The notes under the pieces: generated by a model | Told to the model about the DNA's origin: nothing | The model's database searches: none | Seen by the model: the letters and a program-made list of their open reading frames with translations, nothing else | In this document: in pieces, positions 1 through 8,472 of the stretch | Layout of the letters: each line of letters opens with the position of its first letter | Numbering within the stretch: position 1 is the stretch's first letter | From: Protaetiibacter mangrovi | GTDB lineage: Bacteria > Actinomycetota > Actinomycetes > Actinomycetales > Microbacteriaceae | Direction of reading: 5' to 3' | Length of the DNA: 64,000 nt | Assembly: GCF_024752305.1 (NCBI RefSeq) | Contig: NZ_JANTHX010000007.1 | Coordinates: forward strand, 588,306 to 652,305 | Position numbers and translations under genes: made by a program

Positions 1-975
1 GAGTACGGCGGCAACGGCGCGCTGCTCGACCTCTCGACCGTCGCCGACACCGTGCAGCTGGACAAGTACGAGGACTTCACCCTCACCAACGCGACCGTCG
101 ACGGCACCGTCTACGGCCTCCCGACCGGCGGCAACGCGATCGGCGCGCTCGTCAACACGGCGCTGTTCGAGCAGGCCGGCGTCGAGGTGCCGACCGACGG
201 CTGGACCTGGGAGGAGCTGATCGACGACGCGAACAAGATCAGCGCCAACACCCCCGACGGCGTCTACGGACTCGACCTGCGCATCCAGGACATCCTGGGC
301 ACCTACGTGGCGCAGATCGACGAGAACGGCATCTACGGCTGGGACGGCCAGCTCGCCACCCGCGAGTCGACCATCGAGTCGTGGTTCGACATGGAGAAGG
401 AGCTCGTCGCCGGAGGCGGCCTGCCCGACCCGTCGATCATCGTGGAGAACCAGAACCTGACCCCGGACCAGACGCTGTTCGGCACGGGCAAGGCCGCGAT
501 CACCTTCGCGTACAGCAACCAGATCGGCAGCTACGGGGCCGGGGCCGGCGGCGACGTCGAGATCCTGCCCCCGCCGACGAGCACCGACGTCTCCGGCGTC
601 GCGGTGCTGCCCTCGCAGTTCTGGGCGATCGCGGCGGAGACCAAGCACGCGGAAGCCTCCGCGATGCTCGTGAACTGGCTGCTCAACGAGCCCGAGCCGG
701 CGAAGACGATCCTCGCCAACCGCGGTCTGCAGTTCAACCCGGACATCCTCGCGGTCGTCAAGCCGCTGCTGTCCCCGGCGGACGCGCAGTCGGCGGAGTA
801 CCTCGAGAAGGTGCTCGAGATCGGCGTCGTGGCCCCGCCGCAGCCGGCCGGCGGCGGCATCCTCAACGAGCTGTCGCAGCGGATCGAGTCCGACATCCTG
901 TTCGGCAAGAGCTCCGTCGCGGACGGCTCGCAGCAGTGGGTCGACGAACTGAGCGCGGCTCTCGCCGCGGGCTGA
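1..975 (+). CDS. ABC sugar transporter substrate-binding protein, C-terminal part (5' end outside window)
   Basis: The frame is open from base 1, so the start lies upstream of the window. The visible 324 residues match the C-terminal two thirds of family 1 extracellular solute-binding proteins, which bind oligosaccharides outside the cell for an ABC importer. Typical features are the YGLPTGGNAIGALVNTALFE segment near residue 40, WTWEELIDDANKI, and a C-terminal run of helices ending WVDELSAALAAG. Family members are usually about 420 residues, so roughly 100 residues including the lipoprotein signal are missing. No permease gene follows, so partner permeases must lie upstream or elsewhere. A strong hairpin follows the stop codon. 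The sugar specificity cannot be read. Confidence 0.85.
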   Translation, partial: EYGGNGALLDLSTVADTVQLDKYEDFTLTNATVDGTVYGLPTGGNAIGALVNTALFEQAGVEVPTDGWTWEELIDDANKISANTPDGVYGLDLRIQDILGTYVAQIDENGIYGWDGQLATRESTIESWFDMEKELVAGGGLPDPSIIVENQNLTPDQTLFGTGKAAITFAYSNQIGSYGAGAGGDVEILPPPTSTDVSGVAVLPSQFWAIAAETKHAEASAMLVNWLLNEPEPAKTILANRGLQFNPDILAVVKPLLSPADAQSAEYLEKVLEIGVVAPPQPAGGGILNELSQRIESDILFGKSSVADGSQQWVDELSAALAAG

Positions 976-990
976 TCGGTCGATGCACAT

Positions 991-1020
991 CGTGGGCGGT
1001 CCCTCGCGGGGCCGCCCACG
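991..1020 (+). terminator. Hairpin terminator after the substrate-binding protein
   Basis: CGTGGGCGG (991-999) pairs perfectly with CCGCCCACG (1012-1020), and the loop holds a further CCC/GGG pairing. It begins 15 nt after the stop codon. There is no T run, as is usual for high-GC actinobacteria. It separates the transporter gene from the glycosidase gene, which starts 45 nt later. Confidence 0.6.
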
Positions 1021-1065
1021 GTCGTGTCGGGGCAGACTTCTCTCATCAGCCACAGGAGGCATCCG

Positions 1066-2691
1066 ATGACCGCCATCGACGACGCACTCGCGGCCCTCGG
1101 CGACCGCGACGTCGGCGCGACGCCGTCCCCCGGCCCGCTCCGGGACGGCCTCTCGGCAGCGGGGATCGGCTTCGCGGCGGCGGGCGGTCCGCTCGCCGCG
1201 CGGTGGGACCAGGCGATCCGGGAGCTCGACGGCTGCATCCGTCCGCTCGGCGGGGACGGCGCACCCGTGCTCGTCGAGGGCGGCGCCTACCCGGGCGCGT
1301 GGGTCGAGAGCACCGGCTCGATCAGCACGGAGGTGCTCGCGCGCTTCGCGCCCGCGGTCGCTCGGGCGACCCATCTGCGCCTCGCCGCGCACGCACGCCC
1401 CGACGGGCTGCTGCCCTACAAGGTGACCGACGACGGTCCCGCCTTCAGCCAGATCCAGATGGTCACCCCCCTCGCGCGCACGGTGCGGAACGTGTTCCGG
1501 CTCACGGGGGGCGGCGACCTCGACTACCTGCGCACCATGTACCGCGCGATGGCGGCGAACGACGAGTGGCTCGCCCGCCACCGCGACACCCTCGGCACCG
1601 GCGGGGTCGAGGCGTTCTGCACCTTCGACACCGGCCACGACGCCTCGCCGCGGTTCTGGGGCGTTCCCGACCGCGGCTACCGCGCCGACGCCGCCCAGGT
1701 GGATCCGGCGCATCCGACGCTTCCCTTCGTCGCCCCGGATCTCACCGCCAACGTCGCGGCCCAGCGCGCCGAGCTGGGGCGCATCGCCGAGACGCTCGGC
1801 GACGACGGCGGCGACTGGCGGTCGCGATCCGCCGCGTCGACGGCGGCGCTGCTCGCCCAGTGCCTCGCCGAGGACGGGCGCTACTACGACCGCGACGCGC
1901 GCGGTGCGCTCCGACGCGTGGTGTCGGATGTGATCCTGCGCGTGTACGAGTCGGAGCACGGCGACGACGCGGAGTTCGCCGCGGCACTCGAGCGCGACCT
2001 CCTCAACACCCGCCGCTTCCTCTCCGCCGCCGGCCTCACCTCGCTCGCGATGGACGACCCGCGCTTCTCGGGCGACGCGACCGTGAACTCGTGGGGCGGG
2101 CCGGTCAACCTGCTCTCGATGATCCGGGCGGCGCACCCGTTCGAGCACCACGGTCGGGTCGCCGAACACGCCCTCGTCGCGACCGCGACGCTCACCGCGC
2201 TCGCCGTCGCCGATCGCTTCCCGCAGTGCCTCGATCCGTCGAGCGGTGCGGCGGGCTACACCGAGGCGTACTCCCCCGCGCTGCTGTTCTTCCTCGACCA
2301 GCTCGAGCGCTCGTGCGGCATCCTTCCCCGCCCCGACGGGAGCGTGTGGTTCTCGGGCCTCGCCCCCACGCGCCTCGAGCACGGCGCCGCAGCGGATGCC
2401 GTCGCCGCCGGGCGGCGCATCGGCGCGCACCGCTTCGCGCTCGCCGCCGACGACGAGCGCGTCGTCGTGGAGCGCGACGGTGCACGATGGCTCGCGTTCC
2501 CGCGCGGATGGCGGGTCGAGACGGATGCCGCCGGCGAACCGCTCGCCGTGGTCTGCCTCGCCGCCCGTCCGGTCGCGGGGGAGCTCGTGACGGCATCCGG
2601 CGCGACCCGCCTGCACCTCGCCCCGAACGACCGCGCCGACCTCGCCACCGGCGCCCGCACCGCTCCCGGCTTCACCGCTCCCGTCTTCTGA
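1066..2691 (+). CDS. Six-hairpin (MGH1/GH63-like) glycoside hydrolase
   Basis: Predicted 541-residue cytoplasmic protein without signal peptide. The ATG at 1066 was chosen because AGGAGG lies at 1053-1058; an in-frame upstream start at 1024 would put residues before this ribosome site. The sequence resembles the (alpha/alpha)6 glycosidases related to mannosylglycerate hydrolase, trehalase and GH63: an N-terminal portion with WVESTGSIS, a middle with DYLRTMYRAMAANDEWL, and the conserved C-terminal part VNSWGGPVNLLSMIRAAHPFEHHGRVAEHAL. Its place between a sugar-binding protein and a GH5/MFS operon suggests that it hydrolyses an imported oligosaccharide. The exact substrate is unknown. The gene converges with the GH5 gene, leaving only 6 bp between the stops. 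Confidence 0.7.
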   Translation: MTAIDDALAALGDRDVGATPSPGPLRDGLSAAGIGFAAAGGPLAARWDQAIRELDGCIRPLGGDGAPVLVEGGAYPGAWVESTGSISTEVLARFAPAVARATHLRLAAHARPDGLLPYKVTDDGPAFSQIQMVTPLARTVRNVFRLTGGGDLDYLRTMYRAMAANDEWLARHRDTLGTGGVEAFCTFDTGHDASPRFWGVPDRGYRADAAQVDPAHPTLPFVAPDLTANVAAQRAELGRIAETLGDDGGDWRSRSAASTAALLAQCLAEDGRYYDRDARGALRRVVSDVILRVYESEHGDDAEFAAALERDLLNTRRFLSAAGLTSLAMDDPRFSGDATVNSWGGPVNLLSMIRAAHPFEHHGRVAEHALVATATLTALAVADRFPQCLDPSSGAAGYTEAYSPALLFFLDQLERSCGILPRPDGSVWFSGLAPTRLEHGAAADAVAAGRRIGAHRFALAADDERVVVERDGARWLAFPRGWRVETDAAGEPLAVVCLAARPVAGELVTASGATRLHLAPNDRADLATGARTAPGFTAPVF

Positions 2692-2697
2692 GCGTCC

Positions 2698-4086
2698 TCA
2701 GGCCAGGTGCGCGGCGAGGAGGGAGGTGAGGCCGGTGCGCTCGGTGCAGGCGTCGAGGCGGAACGAGTGCGCGAGCTCGCGCGCCTGCGCGGGGGTGATC
2801 CCCCGGAAGCGGGCCGCGAACTCCTCGGCCATCGGCTCGGCCAACAGGATGTGCCGCACCAGCACCGCCACGTGCGGCTGCCGCCCCCACGGCCACGGCG
2901 CGTAGTCGGGCCACTCCCGTTCGAACAGGGCGTGGATCGGGTCGATCACGTCGCGCACACCCGCATCCGAGCCGCCCCACGAGTCGATGCCGAGGCGCCC
3001 CTTCTTCTCGACGAGGTCGCCGACGAGCCGCAGGTACGGGCTGTCCGGCCGGGCCGACTCGAGCCCCTGCAGCCCGATGTCCTTGTACGTCCAGAGCGCC
3101 CAGCTCGCGCCGTGCTCGCGGTAGACGTCGAGCTGATCCTGCAGCAGGCGCAGCCGCCACGCATCCTGGCTCCGGTCCGCCGAATAGACGGGCCCGAACT
3201 CGCCGATCCAGATCGGGGTGCCCGTCTCGCGCATGTAGGCGGTGCGCCGCAGGAAGGTCTGCTCGAGAACGGAACGGTCGAAGTACTCGCCGCGGGTCGT
3301 GCCGGGGTACTCGGTGGCGGAGGTGATGCCCGGCAACGCGTAGTCGTGGGCCGTGTAGACGACGTTCGGCAGCGGTTCGGCCGGGTCGAAGCAGCTGAAG
3401 TCGGTGGAGTACTTGTTGCCGTCGAGGAACAGCACGTGCCGGGGGTCGATCGCGCGGATGGCCCCCTCGAGCCGCCGGTAGAACGCGGGCAGCACCTCGC
3501 CCGTCGGATCGCTCGGCTCGTTGATCGGGTTGTAGCCGGCGACCTCGGGGCGGTCCTTGTACCGGTCGGCGAGCGCCTCCCACAGGTGCACGACGCGGTC
3601 CTGGAAGTGCGGATGCTGCCAGAACTCGGCGAGATGGGTGGGGTTGTCGGAGTGCCAGTGCTGGTTCTGGCGCCCCGGCAGCGCATGCAGATCGAGGATC
3701 GACCGGATGCCGTGCCGCGCCAGCAGGGTCACCACCCGGTCGAGCTGGGCGAAGCCCGCCTCCTTCAGCTCGAACGGCCGGGCGTCGTCTTCGAAGTGGC
3801 GGTAGTTGAACGGGATGCGCACCGAGTCGATGCCGATCTCGGCGAGGCGGGCGGCATCCGCCTCGTCGAAGAAGTCGACGAGGAAGGCGTCGAAGAAGGC
3901 GTCGTAGCTCTCCCGGCCCATGGCGTCGAGGAGCAGGCGGCGGAACGCCTCCTCGTTGCCGGGGTACCCGGTGATGAAGTTCTCCATGTTCATCCAGCCG
4001 CCGAGGCCCACCCCGTGCAGCTCCACGGTGCGGCCGTCCTCTCCGGCGAGCCGGTCGCCGTCGACGCGGATCCAGTCCAGGGTCAT
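2698..4086 (-). CDS. Glycoside hydrolase family 5 (glucanase-like), cytoplasmic
   Basis: 462 residues. The start ATG at 4086 is preceded by GAGAGGA. It has the TIM-barrel GH5 pattern: HGVGLGGWMNMENFITGYPGNE at the N-terminus (as in exo-beta-1,3-glucanases), SVRIPFNYRHF near 88-98, the acid/base motif NPINEP with Glu190, HDYALPG near 248, and the nucleophile strand IWIGEFGP with Glu296. No signal peptide is seen, so it should act on imported oligosaccharides. It is the last gene of the operon MFS - M24-like - GH5, 14 nt after the M24-like gene, behind a LacI-type operator at 6502-6519. Expression is therefore probably induced by a sugar. Exo-glucanase versus another beta-glycosidase specificity cannot be settled. 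Confidence 0.85.
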   Translation of the reverse strand: MTLDWIRVDGDRLAGEDGRTVELHGVGLGGWMNMENFITGYPGNEEAFRRLLLDAMGRESYDAFFDAFLVDFFDEADAARLAEIGIDSVRIPFNYRHFEDDARPFELKEAGFAQLDRVVTLLARHGIRSILDLHALPGRQNQHWHSDNPTHLAEFWQHPHFQDRVVHLWEALADRYKDRPEVAGYNPINEPSDPTGEVLPAFYRRLEGAIRAIDPRHVLFLDGNKYSTDFSCFDPAEPLPNVVYTAHDYALPGITSATEYPGTTRGEYFDRSVLEQTFLRRTAYMRETGTPIWIGEFGPVYSADRSQDAWRLRLLQDQLDVYREHGASWALWTYKDIGLQGLESARPDSPYLRLVGDLVEKKGRLGIDSWGGSDAGVRDVIDPIHALFEREWPDYAPWPWGRQPHVAVLVRHILLAEPMAEEFAARFRGITPAQARELAHSFRLDACTERTGLTSLLAAHLA

Positions 4087-4100
4087 CGTGTTCCTCTCGT

Positions 4101-5156
4101 TCACAGTTCGAGTTCGATGGGGCGGGCGAGGCCGCGCACCATCGTGGTCGGCCATCCGGGGTCGACGGTGAGCACCCGGATCCCGTCGTCGACGATCACC
4201 GTGTCCTCCACCTTGGCGCCCGGCGCCGAGGGATTCCAGGCGAACGCCTGCCCCGCGCGGATCACGTCCGCGGCATCCGGGGTGGCCTTCGGGTCGCGCC
4301 CCAGGTAGCCCGTCGGTCCGCCCTGATGGTGGCGTGTCCACTCCTCCGGATCGAAGCCGTGGCGCGGGTAGGCGTCGCGGATGTCGGCGAGCGCCTCGGC
4401 GAGGGTGCGACCGGGCCGCGTCGCGGCGAAGGCGTCCGCCTCCACCTCGAGCAGGGCGGCATCCCCCGCCCGTGCGGAGGGGGTGGCGGAGCCGAAGCGG
4501 ATCCAGCGGGTGAGGTTGACGACCAGGCCGGTCCGCCGGGCTCCGACCACGGCGATCGCGCGCCGTCCGAGCGGAGCGTCGGTCGGAAGCGGATGCCGCC
4601 ATCCGAGCCGCGACTCCCCGGCGACGAGCAGCACGACCGGCTCGGCGCCGATCCCCACGACGGCGCGGGCGAGCTCCGCCGCCAGCCGCCGCTCCGTGTC
4701 ACCAGGGCGCGCCGCGCGCAGCACCTCGCCCACGGCGCGGGCGACCTCTGCTCCCAGCGACGCGTAGCGCGCACGTTCCGCCGGCAGCAGCACGGCCCGC
4801 GCCGCCCGCAGCTCGGCCACGAGGTCGGTGTCGAGCAGACCACCCGGCGCCGGGTCCGGCAGCGAGACGGACCACGGCACCGGGTGGAGTTCGAGCCCGC
4901 CGAGCTCCTCGGCGGCGAGTCGGTCGACCTCGTTGGCGGACGCGTCGACCCGGATGCCGCCGTCGCGGTCGACGACGGCGCGTACGACGGGAGGGCCCCC
5001 GTACGGCACCTGAACCCGCGCCCCGTCGAGGAGCCACGCGAGATTCTCGGCCGCGGTGAGGGTCAGGAAGGGCGCGTCCCGGTCGGCGAGCAGTTCCCGC
5101 ACCCGCGCGAGCTTCGCCGGCCTGTCGTCGCCCACGGCGGCGGATGAGCTGGTCAT
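4101..5156 (-). CDS. M24 (creatinase/aminopeptidase-like) family protein with degenerate metal site
   Basis: 351 residues. An N-terminal creatinase-like domain (about 1-150, including TAAENLAWLLDG) is followed by a pita-bread domain of the M24 type. The region that normally carries the two metal-binding aspartates (D-x-G...G-Y-x-S-D-x-T-R) reads AVVGARRTGLVVNLTRW here, with Val and Asn at the Asp positions. Later elements remain (HHQGGPTGY, KVEDTVIV). This resembles non-metal relatives such as creatinase rather than active Xaa-Pro aminopeptidases. The ATG overlaps the MFS stop by 4 bp (ATGA), so the two are translationally coupled. A peptidase inside a sugar operon is odd; it may act on an amide-bearing sugar or opine-like conjugate, which is inference. 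Confidence 0.65.
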   Translation of the reverse strand: MTSSSAAVGDDRPAKLARVRELLADRDAPFLTLTAAENLAWLLDGARVQVPYGGPPVVRAVVDRDGGIRVDASANEVDRLAAEELGGLELHPVPWSVSLPDPAPGGLLDTDLVAELRAARAVLLPAERARYASLGAEVARAVGEVLRAARPGDTERRLAAELARAVVGIGAEPVVLLVAGESRLGWRHPLPTDAPLGRRAIAVVGARRTGLVVNLTRWIRFGSATPSARAGDAALLEVEADAFAATRPGRTLAEALADIRDAYPRHGFDPEEWTRHHQGGPTGYLGRDPKATPDAADVIRAGQAFAWNPSAPGAKVEDTVIVDDGIRVLTVDPGWPTTMVRGLARPIELEL

Positions 5157-6469
5157 GGCACGGGCTCCCAGGCGTCGTAGCGGCGGAAGCCGGGGCGCGT
5201 GCGGGTCAGGGCGGCGGTCGTGCCGGCGATGAGGGCTCCGCCGAGCAGCGCGGGCACCCAGAGCGCCGCCGCGGCGGCGAGGAAGCCCGCATAGACGTCG
5301 CCGACCCGCGGGCCCGCGGTGAGCACGAGCGTGAAGAGCCCCTGCAGCCGCCCGCGCATGGAGTCGGGGGTCGCCTGCTGCATCATCGTGGTGCGGAAGA
5401 TCCCGGCCACGTTGTCGGCGGCGCCCGCGAGGGCGATCACGAGGCACAGGGCGAGCAGCGCGACGAGGTCGGGTGCGGCATCCGTGGGACGCCCGGTGCG
5501 CGCGCCGAAGAACCACAGCAGCACCCCGAGCAGCGCGACGAACCCCGCCTGCGCGCCGGTCGCGAGAGCGATCGCGCGACCGTGGTGGCGCACGTGTCCG
5601 AGGGGTCCCGAGAGCAGACCGCTCGCGATCACCCCGACGGCCCCGGCGGCGGCCAGCAACCCGACGCTCAGCGCCCCGCCGCCCACGACCAGCGCCCCCA
5701 CGGCGGGCAGGATCGCGTAGCTGCGCCCGAACGCGAGCGTGGCGATCTGCAGGGCGATCGCGGTGCGGATGTTGCGGGCGTCGCGCAGGAACCGCCAGCC
5801 CTCGGCGAGCGCGCCGAGCCCCGGGCGGCTCGGGTTCTCGGGCGGGATGGCGGGCAACGACAGGATTCCCCAGAAGCCGATGAGGAAGAGGCCGATGTCG
5901 ATCGTGTAGGTCCAGGCGAACCCGAACGCCGCCACCAGCAGACCGGCCAGGGCGGGGCCGACGGCGGTCTGCAACCCGGCGCTGAGCCCCGAGAGGGCGG
6001 CCACGGCGGGCAGCAGCCGATAGGGCACGAGGCGCGGGTGGATCGCGAATCGGGCCGCCCCCACGAGCGAGCCCGCGGTGGAGGAGAGCGTGGTGAAGGC
6101 GTAGTACGGCCAGAGCGCGTCGACCTCGGCCCAGGCCAGGGCGGCGATGCCCACCGGGGCGACGAACGCGACGCTCGACGCGGCGATGAGCACGCGGCGG
6201 CGGTCGAAGGCGTCGACGAGCGTTCCGCCCGCCAGCCCGACCACGATCATCGGCACGAGCGCGAAGCCGCCGACCAACGCGACGGCGGCGGTCGACCCCG
6301 AGATGGCGTAGATCTGGATCCCGATGGCGACGGCCGTCAGCTGCGTTCCGACCCCGGCGGCGACACCGCTCACCCAGAATCGGCGATAGGCGGGGCTCTC
6401 GACGAGCGGGGCGGGATCCAGGAGCCATCGGCGCGCGGGCGCGGCGTCCGCGGAATCCGGGGTGGTCAT
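5153..6469 (-). CDS. MFS transporter, first gene of sugar-regulated operon
   Basis: 438 residues with about 12 predicted membrane segments. The MFS loop 2-3 motif is visible as GGTLVDAFDRRRVLI, and the sequence resembles the DHA3-type drug/solute exporters. The start ATG at 6469 has GAAGGAGCG upstream. It heads the operon with the M24-like and GH5 genes. The promoter on this strand has a TACGCT -10 (6494-6499), immediately preceded by the perfect palindrome at 6502-6519. It is a diverged paralogue of the MFS protein at 7075-8427; both share AVALVGG...LVPMIV-GL-GG-L-DAFDRR. The transported compound is unknown. Confidence 0.8.
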   Translation of the reverse strand: MTTPDSADAAPARRWLLDPAPLVESPAYRRFWVSGVAAGVGTQLTAVAIGIQIYAISGSTAAVALVGGFALVPMIVVGLAGGTLVDAFDRRRVLIAASSVAFVAPVGIAALAWAEVDALWPYYAFTTLSSTAGSLVGAARFAIHPRLVPYRLLPAVAALSGLSAGLQTAVGPALAGLLVAAFGFAWTYTIDIGLFLIGFWGILSLPAIPPENPSRPGLGALAEGWRFLRDARNIRTAIALQIATLAFGRSYAILPAVGALVVGGGALSVGLLAAAGAVGVIASGLLSGPLGHVRHHGRAIALATGAQAGFVALLGVLLWFFGARTGRPTDAAPDLVALLALCLVIALAGAADNVAGIFRTTMMQQATPDSMRGRLQGLFTLVLTAGPRVGDVYAGFLAAAAALWVPALLGGALIAGTTAALTRTRPGFRRYDAWEPVP

Positions 6470-6501
6470 CGCGCTCCTTCGCTGCTCGACGCCAGCGTAT
6501 C

Positions 6502-6519
6502 CGAGAAAGCGCTTTCTCG
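6502..6519 (-). promoter_or_regulatory. LacI-family operator covering the -35 region of the MFS/M24/GH5 operon
   Basis: CGAGAAAGCGCTTTCTCG is a perfect 18-bp palindrome with the central GCGC typical of LacI/GalR-family operators (core AAAGCGCTTT). On the minus strand the hexamer TACGCT (6499-6494) follows after 2 nt, so the palindrome occupies the spacer/-35 region where a bound repressor would block RNA polymerase. The start codon is 33 nt downstream. No LacI gene lies in the window. Confidence 0.8.
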
Positions 6520-6558
6520 CATCCTGCGCCCACGCCCGACCCGGCCTACGCTGCTGCC

Positions 6559-7071
6559 ATGACCGAGAGCGACGGCGACGCGATCCGCGCCGCCCTGCGC
6601 TACCGGCTCGACCGCTTCCGCCGCGAGCAGCTCGGCGAGGAGCCGGAGCCCGAACCCGAGCAGCGCGAGGCGACGGATGCGGACCGCGCCCTGGCCGCCG
6701 AGATCGCGGTGCAGCAGGCGATGCGACGCGGCGACTTCGAGAACCTGCCGGGCGCCGGCAAGCCGCTGCCCGGCATCGGCGACGGGCGCCCGCACGATCC
6801 GGACTGGTGGATCCGCCGCAAGATCGAGCGCGAGCAGCTGCGCGGGCTCGGCCCGACGGCGATCCTGCTGCGCGCCGAGGACGCCGAACTGGAGACGCGC
6901 CTCGACGGTTTGACGCGCACCGCCGAGGTGCGCGCCGCGGTCGAGGACTTCAACACCCGCGTGGTCGAGGCGCGGCGGCAGCTGCTCGGCGGCCCGCCCG
7001 TCATCACCCCCACGCGCGACGTCGACGCCGAGGTGGCCGCGTGGGAGGAGCGCCGCCACCCGATCAGCTGA
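6559..7071 (+). CDS. DUF1992 (DnaJ-homologue subfamily C member 28-like) protein
   Basis: 170 residues, soluble. It carries the conserved DUF1992 core AMRRGDFENLPGAGKPLPG near residue 55-73, followed by DPDWWIRRKIEREQ and a charged helical C-terminus. The family occurs widely in bacteria and, as DNAJC28, in eukaryotes; its molecular role is not established. TACGCT lies 6 nt before the ATG, so the transcript is probably leaderless. It converges with the second MFS gene (3 bp between the stops) and diverges from the first. Confidence 0.8.
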   Translation: MTESDGDAIRAALRYRLDRFRREQLGEEPEPEPEQREATDADRALAAEIAVQQAMRRGDFENLPGAGKPLPGIGDGRPHDPDWWIRRKIEREQLRGLGPTAILLRAEDAELETRLDGLTRTAEVRAAVEDFNTRVVEARRQLLGGPPVITPTRDVDAEVAAWEERRHPIS

Positions 7072-7074
7072 GCA

Positions 7075-8427
7075 CTACGGCTGCGGATCGCGCGCGTCGT
7101 AGAGGCGGAACGTCGACTGGGCGCGCAGCAGGATCGCGATGATCGCGACGATCGCGAGACCGCCCGCGACGGGCGGAAGCCAGACGGTGGTGAGCACCGC
7201 GAGACCGCCCGCGATCATGTCGCCGATGCGCGGACCGCCGGTGACCACGACGATGAAGATGCCCTGCAGTCGGCCGCGCATCTCATCCGGGGCGGCGGTC
7301 AGCAACATCGTCGAGCGGAAGATCGCGCTCACCTCGTCGGAGGCGCCGGTGCCGGCGAGCGCCACGGCCGCGAGCAGCAGCAGGGGCAGGTTCACCTGGT
7401 CCCAGCTCGCCCCGACCGGCCCGAACCATCCGGTCGCCGCGACCGCGATGACGATGCCGAACAGCGCCGTGAACGCACCGAACAGCATGATGGCGCGCCC
7501 GATCGCGACCCCGTAGCGGTGCACATGGGCGACCGGTCCGCTGAACAGTCCGGTCAGGAAGGTGCCGATCGCGGTGGCCGCCGTGAGCACGCCCACCGTG
7601 ACCGGCCCGCCGCCGAGCACCGACGCACCGATCGCCGGCAGCAGCACGTAGGGGCGCCCGAGGCTCATGGCCACGATGTCGACGATGAAGCTCATGCGGA
7701 TGTTGGGCGCCGTCTTCAGGAACCGAATGCCGTCGCGCAGCGACTCCAGTCCGGGCTTCGCCGCGTGGCTGAGCGGGGGCAGCTTCGGCAGGCCGAGCAC
7801 CCCGAGGAAGCCGGCCGTGAACAGCACGGCGTCGACCGCGAAGGTGAGCGGGAAGCCGATCGCCGCGACGAGCACCCCGGCGAGCGCGGGACCGATGGTG
7901 AGCTGCAGTCCGAAGGTGATGCCGTTGAGGGCGTTGGCCCGCGACACCATGTCGGCAGGCACGATGCGCGGCGTCACGGAGCTGCGGGTGGCGTTCGAGA
8001 TGGTCGACGCGACCGCGTTGAGCGTGGTGAGCACGTACAGCGGCCACACCGGCGGCCGGCCGGGAACGCCCGAATCGATCGCCGCGAGCACGACGATCCC
8101 GATGATCGCCGCCCACGCGACGATGCTCGAGATGATGAGCACCTTCCGCCGGTCGAAGGCGTCGGCGAGCATCCCGCCCCAGAGACCCGCGACGATCATC
8201 GGCACCAGCGAGATGCCGCCGACGAGCGCGACGGCGAAGGTGTCGCCCGTGATGTCGAAGATGAACAGGCCGACCGCGACCGAGGTGACCCAGAATCCGA
8301 CGCCCGAGATGGAGGTGCCGATGAAGAGCCTCGCGAACACCGGATGCTCGCGCAGCGGGCTCAGGTCGACGAAGCGCCTCCGCCGCGGCAGCTCGATCGC
8401 TTCGGTCGGGTCCTGCGCGTCGGTCAT
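7075..8427 (-). CDS. MFS transporter (paralogue of the gene at 5153-6469)
   Basis: 450 residues with about 12 membrane segments. Loop 2-3 reads GGMLADAFDRRKVLI, and LVPMIVAGLWGG is shared with the neighbour. Sequence and position suggest an old tandem duplication that now flanks the DUF1992 gene. The ATG at 8427 is preceded by GGGAGG and by TAGGCT nine bases upstream. Unlike its paralogue it has no LacI palindrome, so regulation has diverged. Substrate unknown; the DHA3 type suggests drug or metabolite efflux. Confidence 0.8.
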   Translation of the reverse strand: MTDAQDPTEAIELPRRRRFVDLSPLREHPVFARLFIGTSISGVGFWVTSVAVGLFIFDITGDTFAVALVGGISLVPMIVAGLWGGMLADAFDRRKVLIISSIVAWAAIIGIVVLAAIDSGVPGRPPVWPLYVLTTLNAVASTISNATRSSVTPRIVPADMVSRANALNGITFGLQLTIGPALAGVLVAAIGFPLTFAVDAVLFTAGFLGVLGLPKLPPLSHAAKPGLESLRDGIRFLKTAPNIRMSFIVDIVAMSLGRPYVLLPAIGASVLGGGPVTVGVLTAATAIGTFLTGLFSGPVAHVHRYGVAIGRAIMLFGAFTALFGIVIAVAATGWFGPVGASWDQVNLPLLLLAAVALAGTGASDEVSAIFRSTMLLTAAPDEMRGRLQGIFIVVVTGGPRIGDMIAGGLAVLTTVWLPPVAGGLAIVAIIAILLRAQSTFRLYDARDPQP

Positions 8428-8472
8428 GGCCTCCCGAGCCTAACCGTCTCGCGGCGGGTGTATGACAGGAGG

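Noticed and set aside
381-2729. A 782-codon plus-strand frame overlapping the sugar-binding protein and glycosidase genes
   Set aside because: Arg/Pro-rich shadow of the two real genes in another frame, without any family feature.
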